Below are positions 41,916 to 50,534 of a stretch of DNA of 64,000 nucleotides, piece by piece. The notes beneath the pieces are model-generated. The model was not told the origin of the DNA, made no database searches, and saw only the letters and a program-made list of their open reading frames with translations. This DNA is from Paenibacillus chondroitinus NBRC 15376 (GTDB taxonomy: Bacteria; Bacillota; Bacilli; Paenibacillales; NBRC-103111), in assembly GCF_004000765.1 (NCBI RefSeq), contig NZ_BILW01000016.1, positions 62,001-126,000 of the forward strand, given 5' to 3'. The position numbers and the translations under genes are program-made. Numbering within the stretch: position 1 is the first letter of the stretch; the number at the start of each line of letters is the position of its first letter.

Positions 41916-42521
41916 TCACGATAGAGTTTCCCATTTGGCCCACATTTCGGGCGGATTCAGCTCATAAACTTCGTTTTCCCGGAACATAAACTGATGCATA
42001 ATAAACTCCCGGCGAATCGTTGCGAAATCGGGATGATATTGTTTAATCCATTCGTTCAGCTCTTTCTCCGTATAGGTGCGCCCCTTTTCGAGCTGGTCAA
42101 TGAGGTGTCCCAGAACGATCAACTTCTTTTTAAGCTGAGCAGGGATATGTTTTAGCTTGCCGTCCTGTGTGAAAAAGTTGCGAATGATGGACAACTTCAG
42201 GTTCTGACGGGTGTCTTCGGTCTGCATGGTTGCGGATTCTCCTTTCTGATTTTTGAAAATGAGATCGGCTGTCGCGCTGGCGTTGCTGCGGATAAAATAC
42301 TCATTTAACGCGAAATAAATCGTATTCTTGTCACGGCGTTCGTGAATGAGGCTGGCTTCACGGAGTTTAGCGGCATGATGCGTAATTGTAGCGGGCGTAA
42401 CGCCTAGTTTCTCCGCAAGCACTTGACCGTTTAATTCCCCATCTCTCAGCAAAATGAGCATGCGAATACGCGTCGCGTCAGACAGCGCTTTATGGTAGGT
42501 AATAATTTTATCTAACTGCAT
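41916..42521 (-). CDS. ArsR-type regulator with DUF2087 domain
   Basis: 201 residues. N-terminal winged helix: ALSDATRIRMLILLRDGELNGQVLAEKLGVTPATITHHAAKLREASLI. C-terminal DUF2087: FFTQDGKLKHIPAQLKKKLIVL, YTEKELNEWIKQYHPDFATIRREFIMHQFM. No metal-binding Cys motif, so not an arsenic sensor. DUF2087 proteins often regulate in response to unknown small ligands. Upstream are ATCTAATTAGAT-type palindromes likely to be its own operator. Confidence 0.9.
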   Translation of the reverse strand: MQLDKIITYHKALSDATRIRMLILLRDGELNGQVLAEKLGVTPATITHHAAKLREASLIHERRDKNTIYFALNEYFIRSNASATADLIFKNQKGESATMQTEDTRQNLKLSIIRNFFTQDGKLKHIPAQLKKKLIVLGHLIDQLEKGRTYTEKELNEWIKQYHPDFATIRREFIMHQFMFRENEVYELNPPEMWAKWETLS

Positions 42522-42558
42522 GGCGGGGCACCTTCTTTACAAAACTAATTTGTTGCTC

Positions 42559-42586
42559 ATCTAATTAGATATTAATTAAATTAGAT
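42559..42586. promoter_or_regulatory. AT-rich palindromic operator upstream of the ArsR gene
   Basis: ATCTAATTAGAT (perfect palindrome, 42559-42570), followed at 42579 by AATTAGAT in the same orientation. Located 38 bp upstream of the regulator start. Confidence 0.5.
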
Positions 42587-42705
42587 TGTGAAGTCAAGAC
42601 GGCGGGATCGGAAGTGCTCAAAAGTTTCTTATTTAGTTCTGGTCATGTAAAATAATAGACAGAGTGTTCATCATGGTTTTTGATTAAAAGGGGATTGGCC
42701 TAATA

Positions 42706-43344
42706 ATGCGTGTACTTATAATGACGGCAGTAGCGCCTGAAAGGGATGCTGTGCAGCGGGGGCTTGGCCATGACAGCAGGTTTGAATTCGCTTTGGCTGG
42801 CGTAGGCCTTGCGGCGGCAGCCGTTAATGGTGCCATGGTGCTGGCCGCAGCACCGTATGATTTGGTTGTTATCGCCGGTATTGCCGGCGGATTTCCCGGA
42901 CAAGCGGAGATCGGATCGCTTGTGGTCGCGAGCGAAATCATCGCCGCGGATCTTGGGGTGGAGCTGCTGGACGGCTTCAGCTCCCTCGACGACCTCGGCT
43001 TCGGCACAACGCGCGTCAGCGTTGCGGCCGGCATAGCCGAGCGACTAACGGCGGCGCTCACGGCAGCCGGCCTTAGCGCGCGCACAGCGCCAGTGCTCAC
43101 GGTAGCGACAGCTACCGGGACGGCCGCTACCGCTGCCGCGCTTGCAGCGCGCGTGCCCGGAGCCGCCGCCGAAGCCATGGAAGGCTTCGGCATTGCCACG
43201 GCCGCTGCATTGCGCGGCGTGCCTGTGATTGAAATTCGCGCGATTTCCAACGCGGTTGGTCCGCGTGACCGCGATGCTTGGCGCATCGGGGACGCTCTAC
43301 AAGCTTTAGAAGCTGCAAGTTCAGTCTTAGCGGAGGTGCTTTAA
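42706..43344 (+). CDS. mqnB: Futalosine hydrolase
   Basis: 212 residues. Nucleoside phosphorylase/hydrolase fold: MRVLIMTAVAPERDAVQRGL, ALAGVGLAAAAVNGAMVLA, VVIAGIAGGFPGQAEIGSLVVASEI, EAMEGFGIATAAALRGVPVIEIRAISNAVGPRDRD (Glu-Met and the Asn/Asp catalytic region). It splits futalosine into hypoxanthine and dehypoxanthine futalosine in the futalosine pathway to menaquinone. One nucleotide separates it from mqnD. Strikingly GC- and Ala-rich compared with neighbours. Confidence 0.92.
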   Translation: MRVLIMTAVAPERDAVQRGLGHDSRFEFALAGVGLAAAAVNGAMVLAAAPYDLVVIAGIAGGFPGQAEIGSLVVASEIIAADLGVELLDGFSSLDDLGFGTTRVSVAAGIAERLTAALTAAGLSARTAPVLTVATATGTAATAAALAARVPGAAAEAMEGFGIATAAALRGVPVIEIRAISNAVGPRDRDAWRIGDALQALEAASSVLAEVL

Positions 43345-43345
43345 A

Positions 43346-44185
43346 ATGAAAATTGCGTATTCACCTTGTCCCAATGATACTTTTGTGTTCCATGCTTGGG
43401 CGCATGGCTTAATCCCCGGCGCTCCGGAGCTGGATGTCCTATATGCCGACATCGACATTACGAACAAGCTGGCTGCCGAAGGCACTGGCCCCGACGTGCT
43501 CAAAATCTCTTACGCCGCACTCCCATGGGTGCTGAAAGAGTACGCCCTGCTGCCCTGCGGCGGCGCCTTGGGCAGAGGCTGCGGTCCGCTCGTGCTGACG
43601 CAGTCCGGCGGAACAAACCCTGACCCGGCTCAGCTAAGCGGCCGCCGGGTCGCCGTGCCAAGCGAGCGCTCGACCGCGTACCTGCTGTTCCGCCTCTGGG
43701 CGGAACAGAACGTCCCCGGCGGCGTCGGCGAAATCGTGGTCATGCCGTTCCACGAGATCATGCCCGCCGTGCGGGACGGCCAGATTGACGCCGGCCTCGT
43801 GATTCATGAAGCGCGCTTTACTTACCCGTCGTACGGGTTAGCGCTTCTCAAAGATTTGGGCAGTTGGTGGGAAGAAGACACCAACTTGCCGATCCCGCTC
43901 GGCGCCATTGTAGCGCGGCGCTCGATGGATCTTGAGGCGCTTGCGGGCTGGGTCCGCGCCTCCGTGGAATACGGGTGGGCGCATCCGGAAGCTTCGCGCG
44001 ACTACGTCATGCAGCACGCGCAGGAGATGGACCCGCAGGTCGCTCAGGCGCACATCGACCTGTACGTGAATGAGTTCACCGCCAATCTTGGCGATGACGG
44101 GTATGGCGCTGTTTTGACGCTGCTTCAGCGCGCAGCAGAGGCAGGCATTGTGCCGCAGATGGATTATGCGGCATTGTTGAAGTAG
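43346..44185 (+). CDS. mqnD: 1,4-dihydroxy-6-naphthoate synthase
   Basis: 279 residues. YSPCPNDTFVFHAWAHG, a classical MqnD start, then VLKISYAALPWVLKEYALLPCGGALGRGCGPLV, SGRRVAVPSERSTAYLLFRLW, HEIMPAVRDGQIDAGLVIHEARFTY with the catalytic His region, and a type II periplasmic-binding fold to the end. Converts cyclic dehypoxanthine futalosine to dihydroxynaphthoate. Coupled to mqnB; mqnA, mqnC and mqnE are not in this window. Confidence 0.94.
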   Translation: MKIAYSPCPNDTFVFHAWAHGLIPGAPELDVLYADIDITNKLAAEGTGPDVLKISYAALPWVLKEYALLPCGGALGRGCGPLVLTQSGGTNPDPAQLSGRRVAVPSERSTAYLLFRLWAEQNVPGGVGEIVVMPFHEIMPAVRDGQIDAGLVIHEARFTYPSYGLALLKDLGSWWEEDTNLPIPLGAIVARRSMDLEALAGWVRASVEYGWAHPEASRDYVMQHAQEMDPQVAQAHIDLYVNEFTANLGDDGYGAVLTLLQRAAEAGIVPQMDYAALLK

Positions 44186-44189
44186 GTAG

Positions 44190-44366
44190 GGGAACTACAG
44201 TCCCCTATTTAGTGTTAAAACCACCGTGCCCGGCAGCAAGGGAACTGGCGTCCGCTATTCTCCCGATTCTCGGAGAAAAGCACCGCCTTGGGCTGAAATA
44301 GCGCCCTATAGTTCCCCCAAATTAGCTATTTCCCACTATTCACGCCAAATAGCACCCTGTAGTTCC
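44190..44366. repeat. Intergenic repeat cluster, locus 1
   Basis: Forward units at 44190-44210 (GGGAACTACAGTCCCCTATTT) and 44240-44259 (GGGAACTGGCGTCCGCTATT), reverse units at 44296-44316 (AAATAGCGCCCTATAGTTCCC) and 44347-44366 (AAATAGCACCCTGTAGTTCC). Forward-forward-reverse-reverse order can fold into long hairpins. The same family recurs at 51901-52207. Confidence 0.8.
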
Positions 44367-44396
44367 GTAAGGACACACAAGTAGCACTATCAACAT

Positions 44397-44442
44397 AAAA
44401 GAGGACCGAAATCCCAACCCTGTTGGAATCTCGGTCCTCTTT
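44397..44442. terminator. Bidirectional terminator between mqnD and the dehydrogenase
   Basis: AAAAGAGGACCGA pairs perfectly with TCGGTCCTCTTTT, with an inner CCAAC/GTTGG stem. Confidence 0.85.
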
Positions 44443-44503
44443 TCATCTCAGTTGAATCTCATTCCTCTATCTCAAATCTCTTGCATCATTATCCTCACGC
44501 TTA

Positions 44504-45460
44504 TCATCCAATCAAATTCTGCGGCTGCCCTTCAAGAAAGGCGCGCACATTGTTAACAGCAGTCATCATCAGTCTGGCGCGCGCTTCTTTGGTTGCCCAA
44601 GCAATATGCGGGGTGATGAGCACATTTCGCGCATGCAGCAAGGGATTATCCGGCGTTGGCGGCTCTACCGTCAAAACGTCGAGACCGGCGCCTGCCAGAC
44701 GCCCTTGGTTCAAGGCCTCAGCAACATCGGCCTCATTCAGAAGACCGCCTCTAGCCGTGTTGATGAGGAAAGCCGTAGGCTTTATAAGTGCAATTCGGTC
44801 TGCATTGATAAGTTCCTTTGTCTCCGGGGTCAATGGACAGTGGAGAGAGATGACATCGGACTGCTGCAGAAGCTCACCCAGCGAAACCCAAGTAAGGCCT
44901 TCGACAGGCTCAGGTGTACGTCTACCGCTGCCTGTGGCAACTACGTTCATGCCCATGGCCCTGGCGATAAGCGCCACTTGCTTGCCGATTTGGCCTAAGC
45001 CGATAAGGCCGATCGTTTTGCCGCTTAGCTCCGTGAGAGGTGATACCGTGTAGCAGAAGTCAATTGAGCTGGACCAGCCCCCTTTTACAACGCTATCGCT
45101 ATGCTGCTGTACTCGGTTGCAAAACTCCAGCAATAGAGCAAAAACCAACTGAGCAACCGATTGCGTGCCATATGCAGGAACATTGGTTACAAGAATGTCA
45201 TGCTCCTTAGCCGCTTGTAAGTCAATAATGTTATAACCCGTCGCAAGGACGCCTATGTAGCGAAGCTTAGGAAGCTGCTGTAATGTGGCTGCGGAAAGCG
45301 GCGTCTTGTTCGTTAACACGATGTCAGCTTCAGCCGTGCGATCCACAATCTGTGATTCAGCGGTACGTTCATAGACAATAACTTCTCCGAGAGCGTGTAA
45401 ACCGTCCCAGTCCAAATCGCCGGGATTTAACGTATAACCGTCAAGCACAACAATTCGCAT
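44504..45460 (-). CDS. D-2-hydroxyacid dehydrogenase
   Basis: 318 residues. NAD domain GLIGLGQIGKQVALIARAMGMN; catalytic Arg in NTARGGLLNEADV, Glu in DVLTVEPPTPDNPLL and His in VLITPHIAWATKEAR. N-terminal substrate-binding halves (LTNKTPLSAATLQQLPKLRYIGVLATGYNIID) are typical of glycerate/hydroxypyruvate-type reductases; exact substrate unknown. Followed 20 nt downstream in the operon direction by nothing; upstream is the rluA-type gene. Confidence 0.92.
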   Translation of the reverse strand: MRIVVLDGYTLNPGDLDWDGLHALGEVIVYERTAESQIVDRTAEADIVLTNKTPLSAATLQQLPKLRYIGVLATGYNIIDLQAAKEHDILVTNVPAYGTQSVAQLVFALLLEFCNRVQQHSDSVVKGGWSSSIDFCYTVSPLTELSGKTIGLIGLGQIGKQVALIARAMGMNVVATGSGRRTPEPVEGLTWVSLGELLQQSDVISLHCPLTPETKELINADRIALIKPTAFLINTARGGLLNEADVAEALNQGRLAGAGLDVLTVEPPTPDNPLLHARNVLITPHIAWATKEARARLMMTAVNNVRAFLEGQPQNLIG

Positions 45461-45480
45461 TTGTAATAACTCCTACTGGC

Positions 45481-46491
45481 TTATTTTTTTGCGGGCAATT
45501 CACGGAAAGGGTTCATGAACACCTTCGGAATGTTCGTTTCAAAACGCAGCAGCTCACCCGTTGTCGGATGCAAAAAGGCAAGTACGCGCGCATGAAGTCC
45601 GAGGCGGCCGATTTCTTTTGTTTTCGAACCATATTTCTTGTCGCCGACGACTGGGTGTCCGATGTCCTGCATGTGGACGCGGATCTGATTTTTACGCCCG
45701 GTTTCCAGATTAACCTCAAGCAGGGAGAAGTTCCGGTTCGCTTGTAGCGTTTTGTAATGTGTTACCGCGTGCTGACCGTCATTTGGATAAGGTGTGGAGT
45801 ACATTTTGAGAGATTTGGGATGCTCCTTCAGCCAGGAAGAAACGGTGCCCTCTGGTTTTTTGACCAACCCTTCCACCAGGGCCACGTATGTACGCTCTTT
45901 CACACTATCCTGCCAGGTGTTTTGCAGATGCTGCTGAGCTTTTTCGTTTTTGGCGAACATCATGACACCTGAAGTATCCCGGTCGAGTCTATGCACAACG
46001 AAAATCCGGGCTTTCGGATCAAGGTTACGCACATGTGCCGTCAGCTGGCGGTAGGCGGTAATTTGGTTTTCCTCCGGATTGGTTGCGATCGATAGAAGTC
46101 CGGAATCCTTTTGAATGACGATAACATCCTCATCTTCGTGCAGAATGGACATCCCGGCGAGCGGGATATTTTCTACGATTTTCTCTTTGCTGATGGTTAC
46201 CGTTTGCTCAGGCTGCAGGGGGTGGTTGTAAGCGGTGACGGCTTTACCATTCACGGATACCTGTCCGCGTGCCAGGGTGGCTTTCACGGAATTTCGGCCA
46301 ACGCCGGAAAGCTTTTCCAATAAAAAGGGCAGCAGCTCCGTTGCCTCTTTAACCGTATACTGGCGCGTGTTCGCCTCCGTAATGGCTTTGGTTGAAACCG
46401 GTTTATGCGTTTGGCTCTTGTTGATTTTGAGCTTGGGGTTGTGATTTTGATTTTTGCCAGGGCTTTGATGCTTGCCTTGCTTTTTTGGCAT
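45481..46491 (-). CDS. RluA-family pseudouridine synthase
   Basis: 336 residues. Lys/Asn/Gln-rich disordered N-terminus (~1-45), S4 domain (LPFLLEKLSGVGRNSVKATLARGQVSVNGKAV), then the RluA catalytic core with VHRLDRDTSGVMMFAKN (catalytic Asp), YVALVEGLVKKPEGTV and GRKNQIRVHMQDIGHPVVGDKKYG. Isomerises specific uridines in rRNA or tRNA; which one cannot be told. Basic tail at the N-terminus is longer than in most relatives. Confidence 0.92.
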   Translation of the reverse strand: MPKKQGKHQSPGKNQNHNPKLKINKSQTHKPVSTKAITEANTRQYTVKEATELLPFLLEKLSGVGRNSVKATLARGQVSVNGKAVTAYNHPLQPEQTVTISKEKIVENIPLAGMSILHEDEDVIVIQKDSGLLSIATNPEENQITAYRQLTAHVRNLDPKARIFVVHRLDRDTSGVMMFAKNEKAQQHLQNTWQDSVKERTYVALVEGLVKKPEGTVSSWLKEHPKSLKMYSTPYPNDGQHAVTHYKTLQANRNFSLLEVNLETGRKNQIRVHMQDIGHPVVGDKKYGSKTKEIGRLGLHARVLAFLHPTTGELLRFETNIPKVFMNPFRELPAKK

Positions 46492-46691
46492 AAAATGACC
46501 TCCTTTTCAATAAATACGCACGCCGATCTAATTGTGTATGTCTAACAATATATCATGTTCACAAAAACAATAGAAACGTTAACATGCAATTTCATGTGTG
46601 ATGAAGCGGAAAACTCAGCGTCTGTAACTTTTGTGTAACCTCCGAAAGCGTATAGTAAGAACATATCAAAAGAATATTGCTCCTTACATAG

Positions 46692-47687
46692 ATGAAAGGA
46701 CGGGTACTTTTCATAATGGGAAAATCGTTCGATTTCTTAACGTTCCGGCAAGCACGCAGGATCTTCATGCAAGGGATTCAATTTTTGTATAGAACGAGAG
46801 CAATCACGTATGTTCGGGAGCAAACGAACGAAACACCGCATTTTCTTACAGAGGCATGCCACCCTGACGCTAATCAAGGCATTCTTGCGGTGACGAACCA
46901 TTATATCGCATTCTTTGACCGAAATAAAAAAACGATGGAAAGGTTCCCATTGCTGCATACAACCGGCTTAGGTTTTGATACGATTGATTCTCAGCCAGTT
47001 GTCTGGATTGAGGGATCATTTGAACAGGGGACTGGACGTCATTATTGGTACGTAACGAAGCAGAGACCCTTCCTTGAGGCTGTGAAGGAACAGATGGAAA
47101 AAGGCGTTGTTGCCCAAGAAATTGCAGCCATCAAGCGGAATCAAGCGAAGCTGGACTCCTATATGGCGACTGTGAATACAAGACTAAATGAGAACCGTGA
47201 AACGATTTTGTGCAGCATGAAAGCAGAGATCGATGACCATGCGGACACGCTCTTGCAGAATATGCAAGTTATGCTGGAAACCATGTGGGAGGTTTTCCTG
47301 ACGGGTGCAGCGCCGCAATTGAAGATTTTGAACCCGGAAGAAATGCAGCTTTTTAGAGACAATATTATTTGTTATGCAGCAGTTAAAGGTAATCGCATTG
47401 CGAAAATTGTGCTGGAGGCCAGGGGCTACAACCTGCCTACGGAAGATGTATTTATAGAAAGCGATGTTTTTATCAATGAGTATTATAATACGGTGTTACC
47501 TCCGTTTGAAGTTTTGGAGTTGGTATATGAGGATGTTCGCACCGTTTACCAAAAGTTTTTTCCCGCAACCGCTTTGCATCAAGAGCAAGTTGCCATGATT
47601 ATTTCTGAGGCTGTTAATCTGGGCTACAGAGTGACCATCGCGAACGCTATGGTTATTGTGAAAACGCCACTGCGCATTGCGAATTAA
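46692..47687 (+). CDS. Hypothetical protein, N-terminal part resembling a bacterial PH-like fold
   Basis: 331 residues (ATG 46692; ATG 46716 also possible, neither with a good RBS). Residues ~45-140 (GILAVTNHYIAFFDRNKKTMERFPL, TTGLGFDTIDSQPVVWIEGSF, LEAVKEQMEKG) look like a bPH/GRAM-type beta-sandwich closed by a helix. Then a helical middle (AAIKRNQAKLDSYMATVNTRLNENRETI) and a globular C-terminus (LVYEDVRTVYQKFFPATALHQEQ). No signal peptide or membrane helix. Function not recognised. Confidence 0.65.
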   Translation: MKGRVLFIMGKSFDFLTFRQARRIFMQGIQFLYRTRAITYVREQTNETPHFLTEACHPDANQGILAVTNHYIAFFDRNKKTMERFPLLHTTGLGFDTIDSQPVVWIEGSFEQGTGRHYWYVTKQRPFLEAVKEQMEKGVVAQEIAAIKRNQAKLDSYMATVNTRLNENRETILCSMKAEIDDHADTLLQNMQVMLETMWEVFLTGAAPQLKILNPEEMQLFRDNIICYAAVKGNRIAKIVLEARGYNLPTEDVFIESDVFINEYYNTVLPPFEVLELVYEDVRTVYQKFFPATALHQEQVAMIISEAVNLGYRVTIANAMVIVKTPLRIAN

Positions 47688-47840
47688 ATAGAAAGCTTTG
47701 GAAGGTGCACTCTGCGGATTGCGCTTTTTTTGTATAGAAGGTGGAAACCTCCAAAGAATTTTGTACAGCTAGTCATATTGTTTAAATGCCCTGTTCCTTA
47801 TATGATAGAACCTAACATAGAACGGAATGGTGGTGCATCG

Positions 47841-49328
47841 GTGTCTTTTGCGCAAGTCAATGGCGTTAGCCTTTACTACGAATTTATTACATCCACGCGC
47901 GACTCCGAAGAAACGATCGTTTTTTTTCATGGAAACGGTTTTGACTCCTCACGATGGGGACAATTGATTGACGGCTTAAAAGAGGATTATCATCTGCTGC
48001 TTGTTGATCTGCGTGGATGTGGAAAAAGTGAACCAACCTTAGGCGAGATCTCATGGGACCTATTTGTCGATGATATTTATACGTTGATTGGGCACTTGAA
48101 TCTGCAAAATTTTCATCTGATAGGACATAGTTTTGGAGGGTCCTTGGCCATTTTCTTCGCCATCCGGTACCCGAAGCTAGTGAAATGTCTCGTCCTTATC
48201 TCGATTAACGTGCTGTTTCCAGAGACGAGTGGGAGCACTGTCATTAAGAACTATATGGATTTGATTGAAAAATACGGTATGGGCTATATGCTCCAACATT
48301 TTCTTCTCCCTTCGCTAACGGTCCATCCGTTTCGACATGAGGAAGCTCAGCGTTTGTACAACATGTATGTAAAAGTGCCCGTTGAAAGTTACATGAAACT
48401 ATTTAAGCTGCATATTGAGCAACGACCTGTCAGTGAATTATCATGGATTCAAAGTCCTACCCTGCTGCTTGCTGGGGAATGTGATACAGTTTATCCTTCT
48501 TCTTTCCAAAATATGACGGCCGAGCTTATTCCGGACGCTACGTTTTATATCGTTCCCAATGCTGCGAATGCCATATTTATCGATCAGCCTGATGTAACGG
48601 TCGAATGGATCAAGGGTTTTATTCAAAGGAAGATGAATCTACCGGCAGAAGTGGAAGACATGGAGCCGTCGGAAATGGCAAGTTCCGTTCAACACATGTG
48701 GGATTCTTACCTGCAAACGTTGATCCCTAGCAGAAAAAATCCGGAACCCGTTATGAAAGTGGAACTTTTATTCGGATTTCGGGTGAGCGTGAACGGACAG
48801 GAAATTTTGGATGGCTGGAACAAACGATATGCCCAAAATATCTTCGTCTACTTGGTTTTACACCCGTCTTCAACCAGAGAAGATTTGTGCGATGCGATTT
48901 TTCCAACGCTGCCCTTACCTATTGCCCTGAAAAATTTAAAGGTTTATCTTAACTATTTGAAAAAGTTGCTTACCTATGATCAAGATCAAAACTCAATTTT
49001 GAAAACGGACCGTAAGCAGTTATATTTACAGTGCAAGATCCAGTGCGATCTTCTTGATTTTTTTGAACATATCAAACAGACCCTGCATCACGAGGATAAC
49101 GAAGCGGAGATGTATGATCGCTGTACTAGATTGTTTCGTTTTATACGCAATAAGGAGATTATGCCAGGTATTTTTGACCAATGGTTCATTGAGAAGAAAG
49201 CGAGAGCAGAATTCAGATTAGGTTTACTAGCGGCTTGGTTGTCTGGACAGGAGATGAAGCGGGGGAATGTCATGAAAGCAGCCGAATTTCAAAAACTCGC
49301 TAACTATTATACCAACGTAGAAGAGTAA
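47841..49328 (+). CDS. Alpha/beta-hydrolase fold fused to a SARP-like regulatory region
   Basis: 495 residues from GTG 47841 (AATGGTGG upstream; frame extends to 47730, with ATG 47802 as an alternative). Residues 1-260: alpha/beta hydrolase with VFFHGNGFDSSRWGQLIDGL, LVDLRGCGKSEP, LIGHSFGGSLA (Ser97) and LLLAGECDTVYP (Asp215), but the usual GH is replaced in VPNAANAIFIDQPD by Ala-Asn, so the catalytic His is missing. Residues ~305-495: LLFGFRVSVNGQEILDGWNKRYAQNIFVYLVLHPSSTREDL and KNLKVYLNYLKKLL with KTDRKQLYLQ resemble OmpR-like/bacterial transcriptional activator domains of SARP proteins. It may be a ligand-sensing regulator rather than an enzyme. Confidence 0.78.
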   Translation: MSFAQVNGVSLYYEFITSTRDSEETIVFFHGNGFDSSRWGQLIDGLKEDYHLLLVDLRGCGKSEPTLGEISWDLFVDDIYTLIGHLNLQNFHLIGHSFGGSLAIFFAIRYPKLVKCLVLISINVLFPETSGSTVIKNYMDLIEKYGMGYMLQHFLLPSLTVHPFRHEEAQRLYNMYVKVPVESYMKLFKLHIEQRPVSELSWIQSPTLLLAGECDTVYPSSFQNMTAELIPDATFYIVPNAANAIFIDQPDVTVEWIKGFIQRKMNLPAEVEDMEPSEMASSVQHMWDSYLQTLIPSRKNPEPVMKVELLFGFRVSVNGQEILDGWNKRYAQNIFVYLVLHPSSTREDLCDAIFPTLPLPIALKNLKVYLNYLKKLLTYDQDQNSILKTDRKQLYLQCKIQCDLLDFFEHIKQTLHHEDNEAEMYDRCTRLFRFIRNKEIMPGIFDQWFIEKKARAEFRLGLLAAWLSGQEMKRGNVMKAAEFQKLANYYTNVEE

Positions 49329-49359
49329 GAGGGAGCTTGGTCAAGCTGCCCTCTTTTTA

Positions 49360-50388
49360 TTATTTATGCACAGATAGTGTGCTCCCCATGAAAAATTCCC
49401 CCTGCAGCCGCACGTGTTCGAAGGGTAAATGCGGGTTGGCAATCCGCCAGAGCATCCGGTCTGCGGCGCGATAGCCCGATTCGCGGATAGGCAGCTGTGG
49501 GCGTGAGCACAGCGGGAGCGTATCGATTTGCTCGTTGAGCAGCGCGATAAATGAGCATTGCTGCGGAATTTGGACGCCCATTCGACGCAGGGTATAGTAC
49601 ACTGGCGCAGCCTCTTCGTCGATGCCGCAAATAACAGCCGATGGCTTGCGCTGTTGATAGAGCTGTTCGACATCGTGCAGCCACTTGTCCGTGCCATCGC
49701 GTTTGGTGACGTGCTCCCGCGGTTCGACTGCATAGCCGGCTTCCTTCATGGCTTCGCAAAACGCCTGCCACCGAATAACGAACCCCCGCTGATCCTGCGT
49801 ATCTCCCACGTACAGAATATTCCGATGCCCCATTCGGACTAACCTGCGTACGGCCTGGAACATCGCTTCGTACACATCCCAAATGACACTATCCACTTTT
49901 GATTCCGGTGGGGGGAAATTGAGCAAAATCCGTGGCAGCGGCAGCTCCAGCAGCTTCTGCTCCAATAGATCGTGATTCATTCTCGGCGCGATGAAAATTC
50001 CTTCTGCATATAGCAGCTCCTGATCTTCCGCCCAGCTTTCAAATTGTGAGGGCTTCAGATCCGGCGGGATGAGCAGCGGCTGGACGGTATGTCCGAATTC
50101 CATGAACCGCTCATGAAGGCCTTGCAGCAGCAAGCGATTGAAATTCAAGGACATCTTATTTTGAACGAGTACAAATCTGCGCTGAACGACAGGGTACGGA
50201 GAGATATGATCAAGCTGCAGCGTTTGTTTCTGGTCCTTGGTCATATAACCAAGCTCGCGTGCAAGTTTAAATACTTCACTGCGTGTTTGTTCAGACATGC
50301 CAGGCAGTCCGCGAAGTGCCTTGGATACCGTTTGAATCGTTAAGCCAAGCTGAGCGGCGAGATCATGGAGCGTTATTCTTTTGCGCAT
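49360..50388 (-). CDS. LacI-family transcriptional regulator
   Basis: 342 residues. HTH: RITLHDLAAQLGLTIQTVSKALRGLPGMSEQTRSEVFKLARELGYM, then a periplasmic-binding-like sensor domain with NKMSLNFNRLLLQGLHERFMEF, GHRNILYVGDTQDQRGFVIRWQAF, AVICGIDEEAAPVYYTL. Long insert before the sensor. Divergent from the FAD oxidoreductase gene, which is its likely target; the shared region has direct and inverted AT-rich repeats. Confidence 0.92.
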   Translation of the reverse strand: MRKRITLHDLAAQLGLTIQTVSKALRGLPGMSEQTRSEVFKLARELGYMTKDQKQTLQLDHISPYPVVQRRFVLVQNKMSLNFNRLLLQGLHERFMEFGHTVQPLLIPPDLKPSQFESWAEDQELLYAEGIFIAPRMNHDLLEQKLLELPLPRILLNFPPPESKVDSVIWDVYEAMFQAVRRLVRMGHRNILYVGDTQDQRGFVIRWQAFCEAMKEAGYAVEPREHVTKRDGTDKWLHDVEQLYQQRKPSAVICGIDEEAAPVYYTLRRMGVQIPQQCSFIALLNEQIDTLPLCSRPQLPIRESGYRAADRMLWRIANPHLPFEHVRLQGEFFMGSTLSVHK

Positions 50389-50420
50389 AAGTTCCGAAGT
50401 CCCCTTGTACGAGTATGTAG

Positions 50421-50464
50421 TAATTTTAAACTAATTTTAAACTAAATTGAAAGTTAAATTTCAA
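50421..50464. promoter_or_regulatory. Operator region between LacI-type regulator and oxidoreductase
   Basis: Two direct TAATTTTAAAC repeats (50421-50431, 50432-50442) plus the inverted repeat TTGAAA-GTTAAA-TTTCAA (50447-50464). Fits a divergent regulator-controlled promoter region. Confidence 0.55.
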
Positions 50465-50534
50465 CTATACTTGGGAAAAGCGAGACAGCAGCCTGAATAC
50501 TAAGTTCTGAATTCGATACAAGGGAGAGATCGAG

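Larger units (their letters stand above)
44186..44503. other. Gene-free stretch with dispersed repeats and terminator
   Basis: No coding frame is supported. It holds four copies of the GGGAACTACAGTCCSCTATTT repeat (44190-44366) and a bidirectional terminator (44397-44442). Confidence 0.7.

Noticed and set aside
42684..43286. Minus-strand Ala/Ser-rich frame over mqnB
   Set aside because: Shadow of the GC-rich mqnB codons; no RBS and no recognisable protein.
46600..46691. ECF-type promoter upstream of the 46692 gene
   Set aside because: GTAAC and CGTATA elements are seen, but their spacing does not fit a known ECF consensus.
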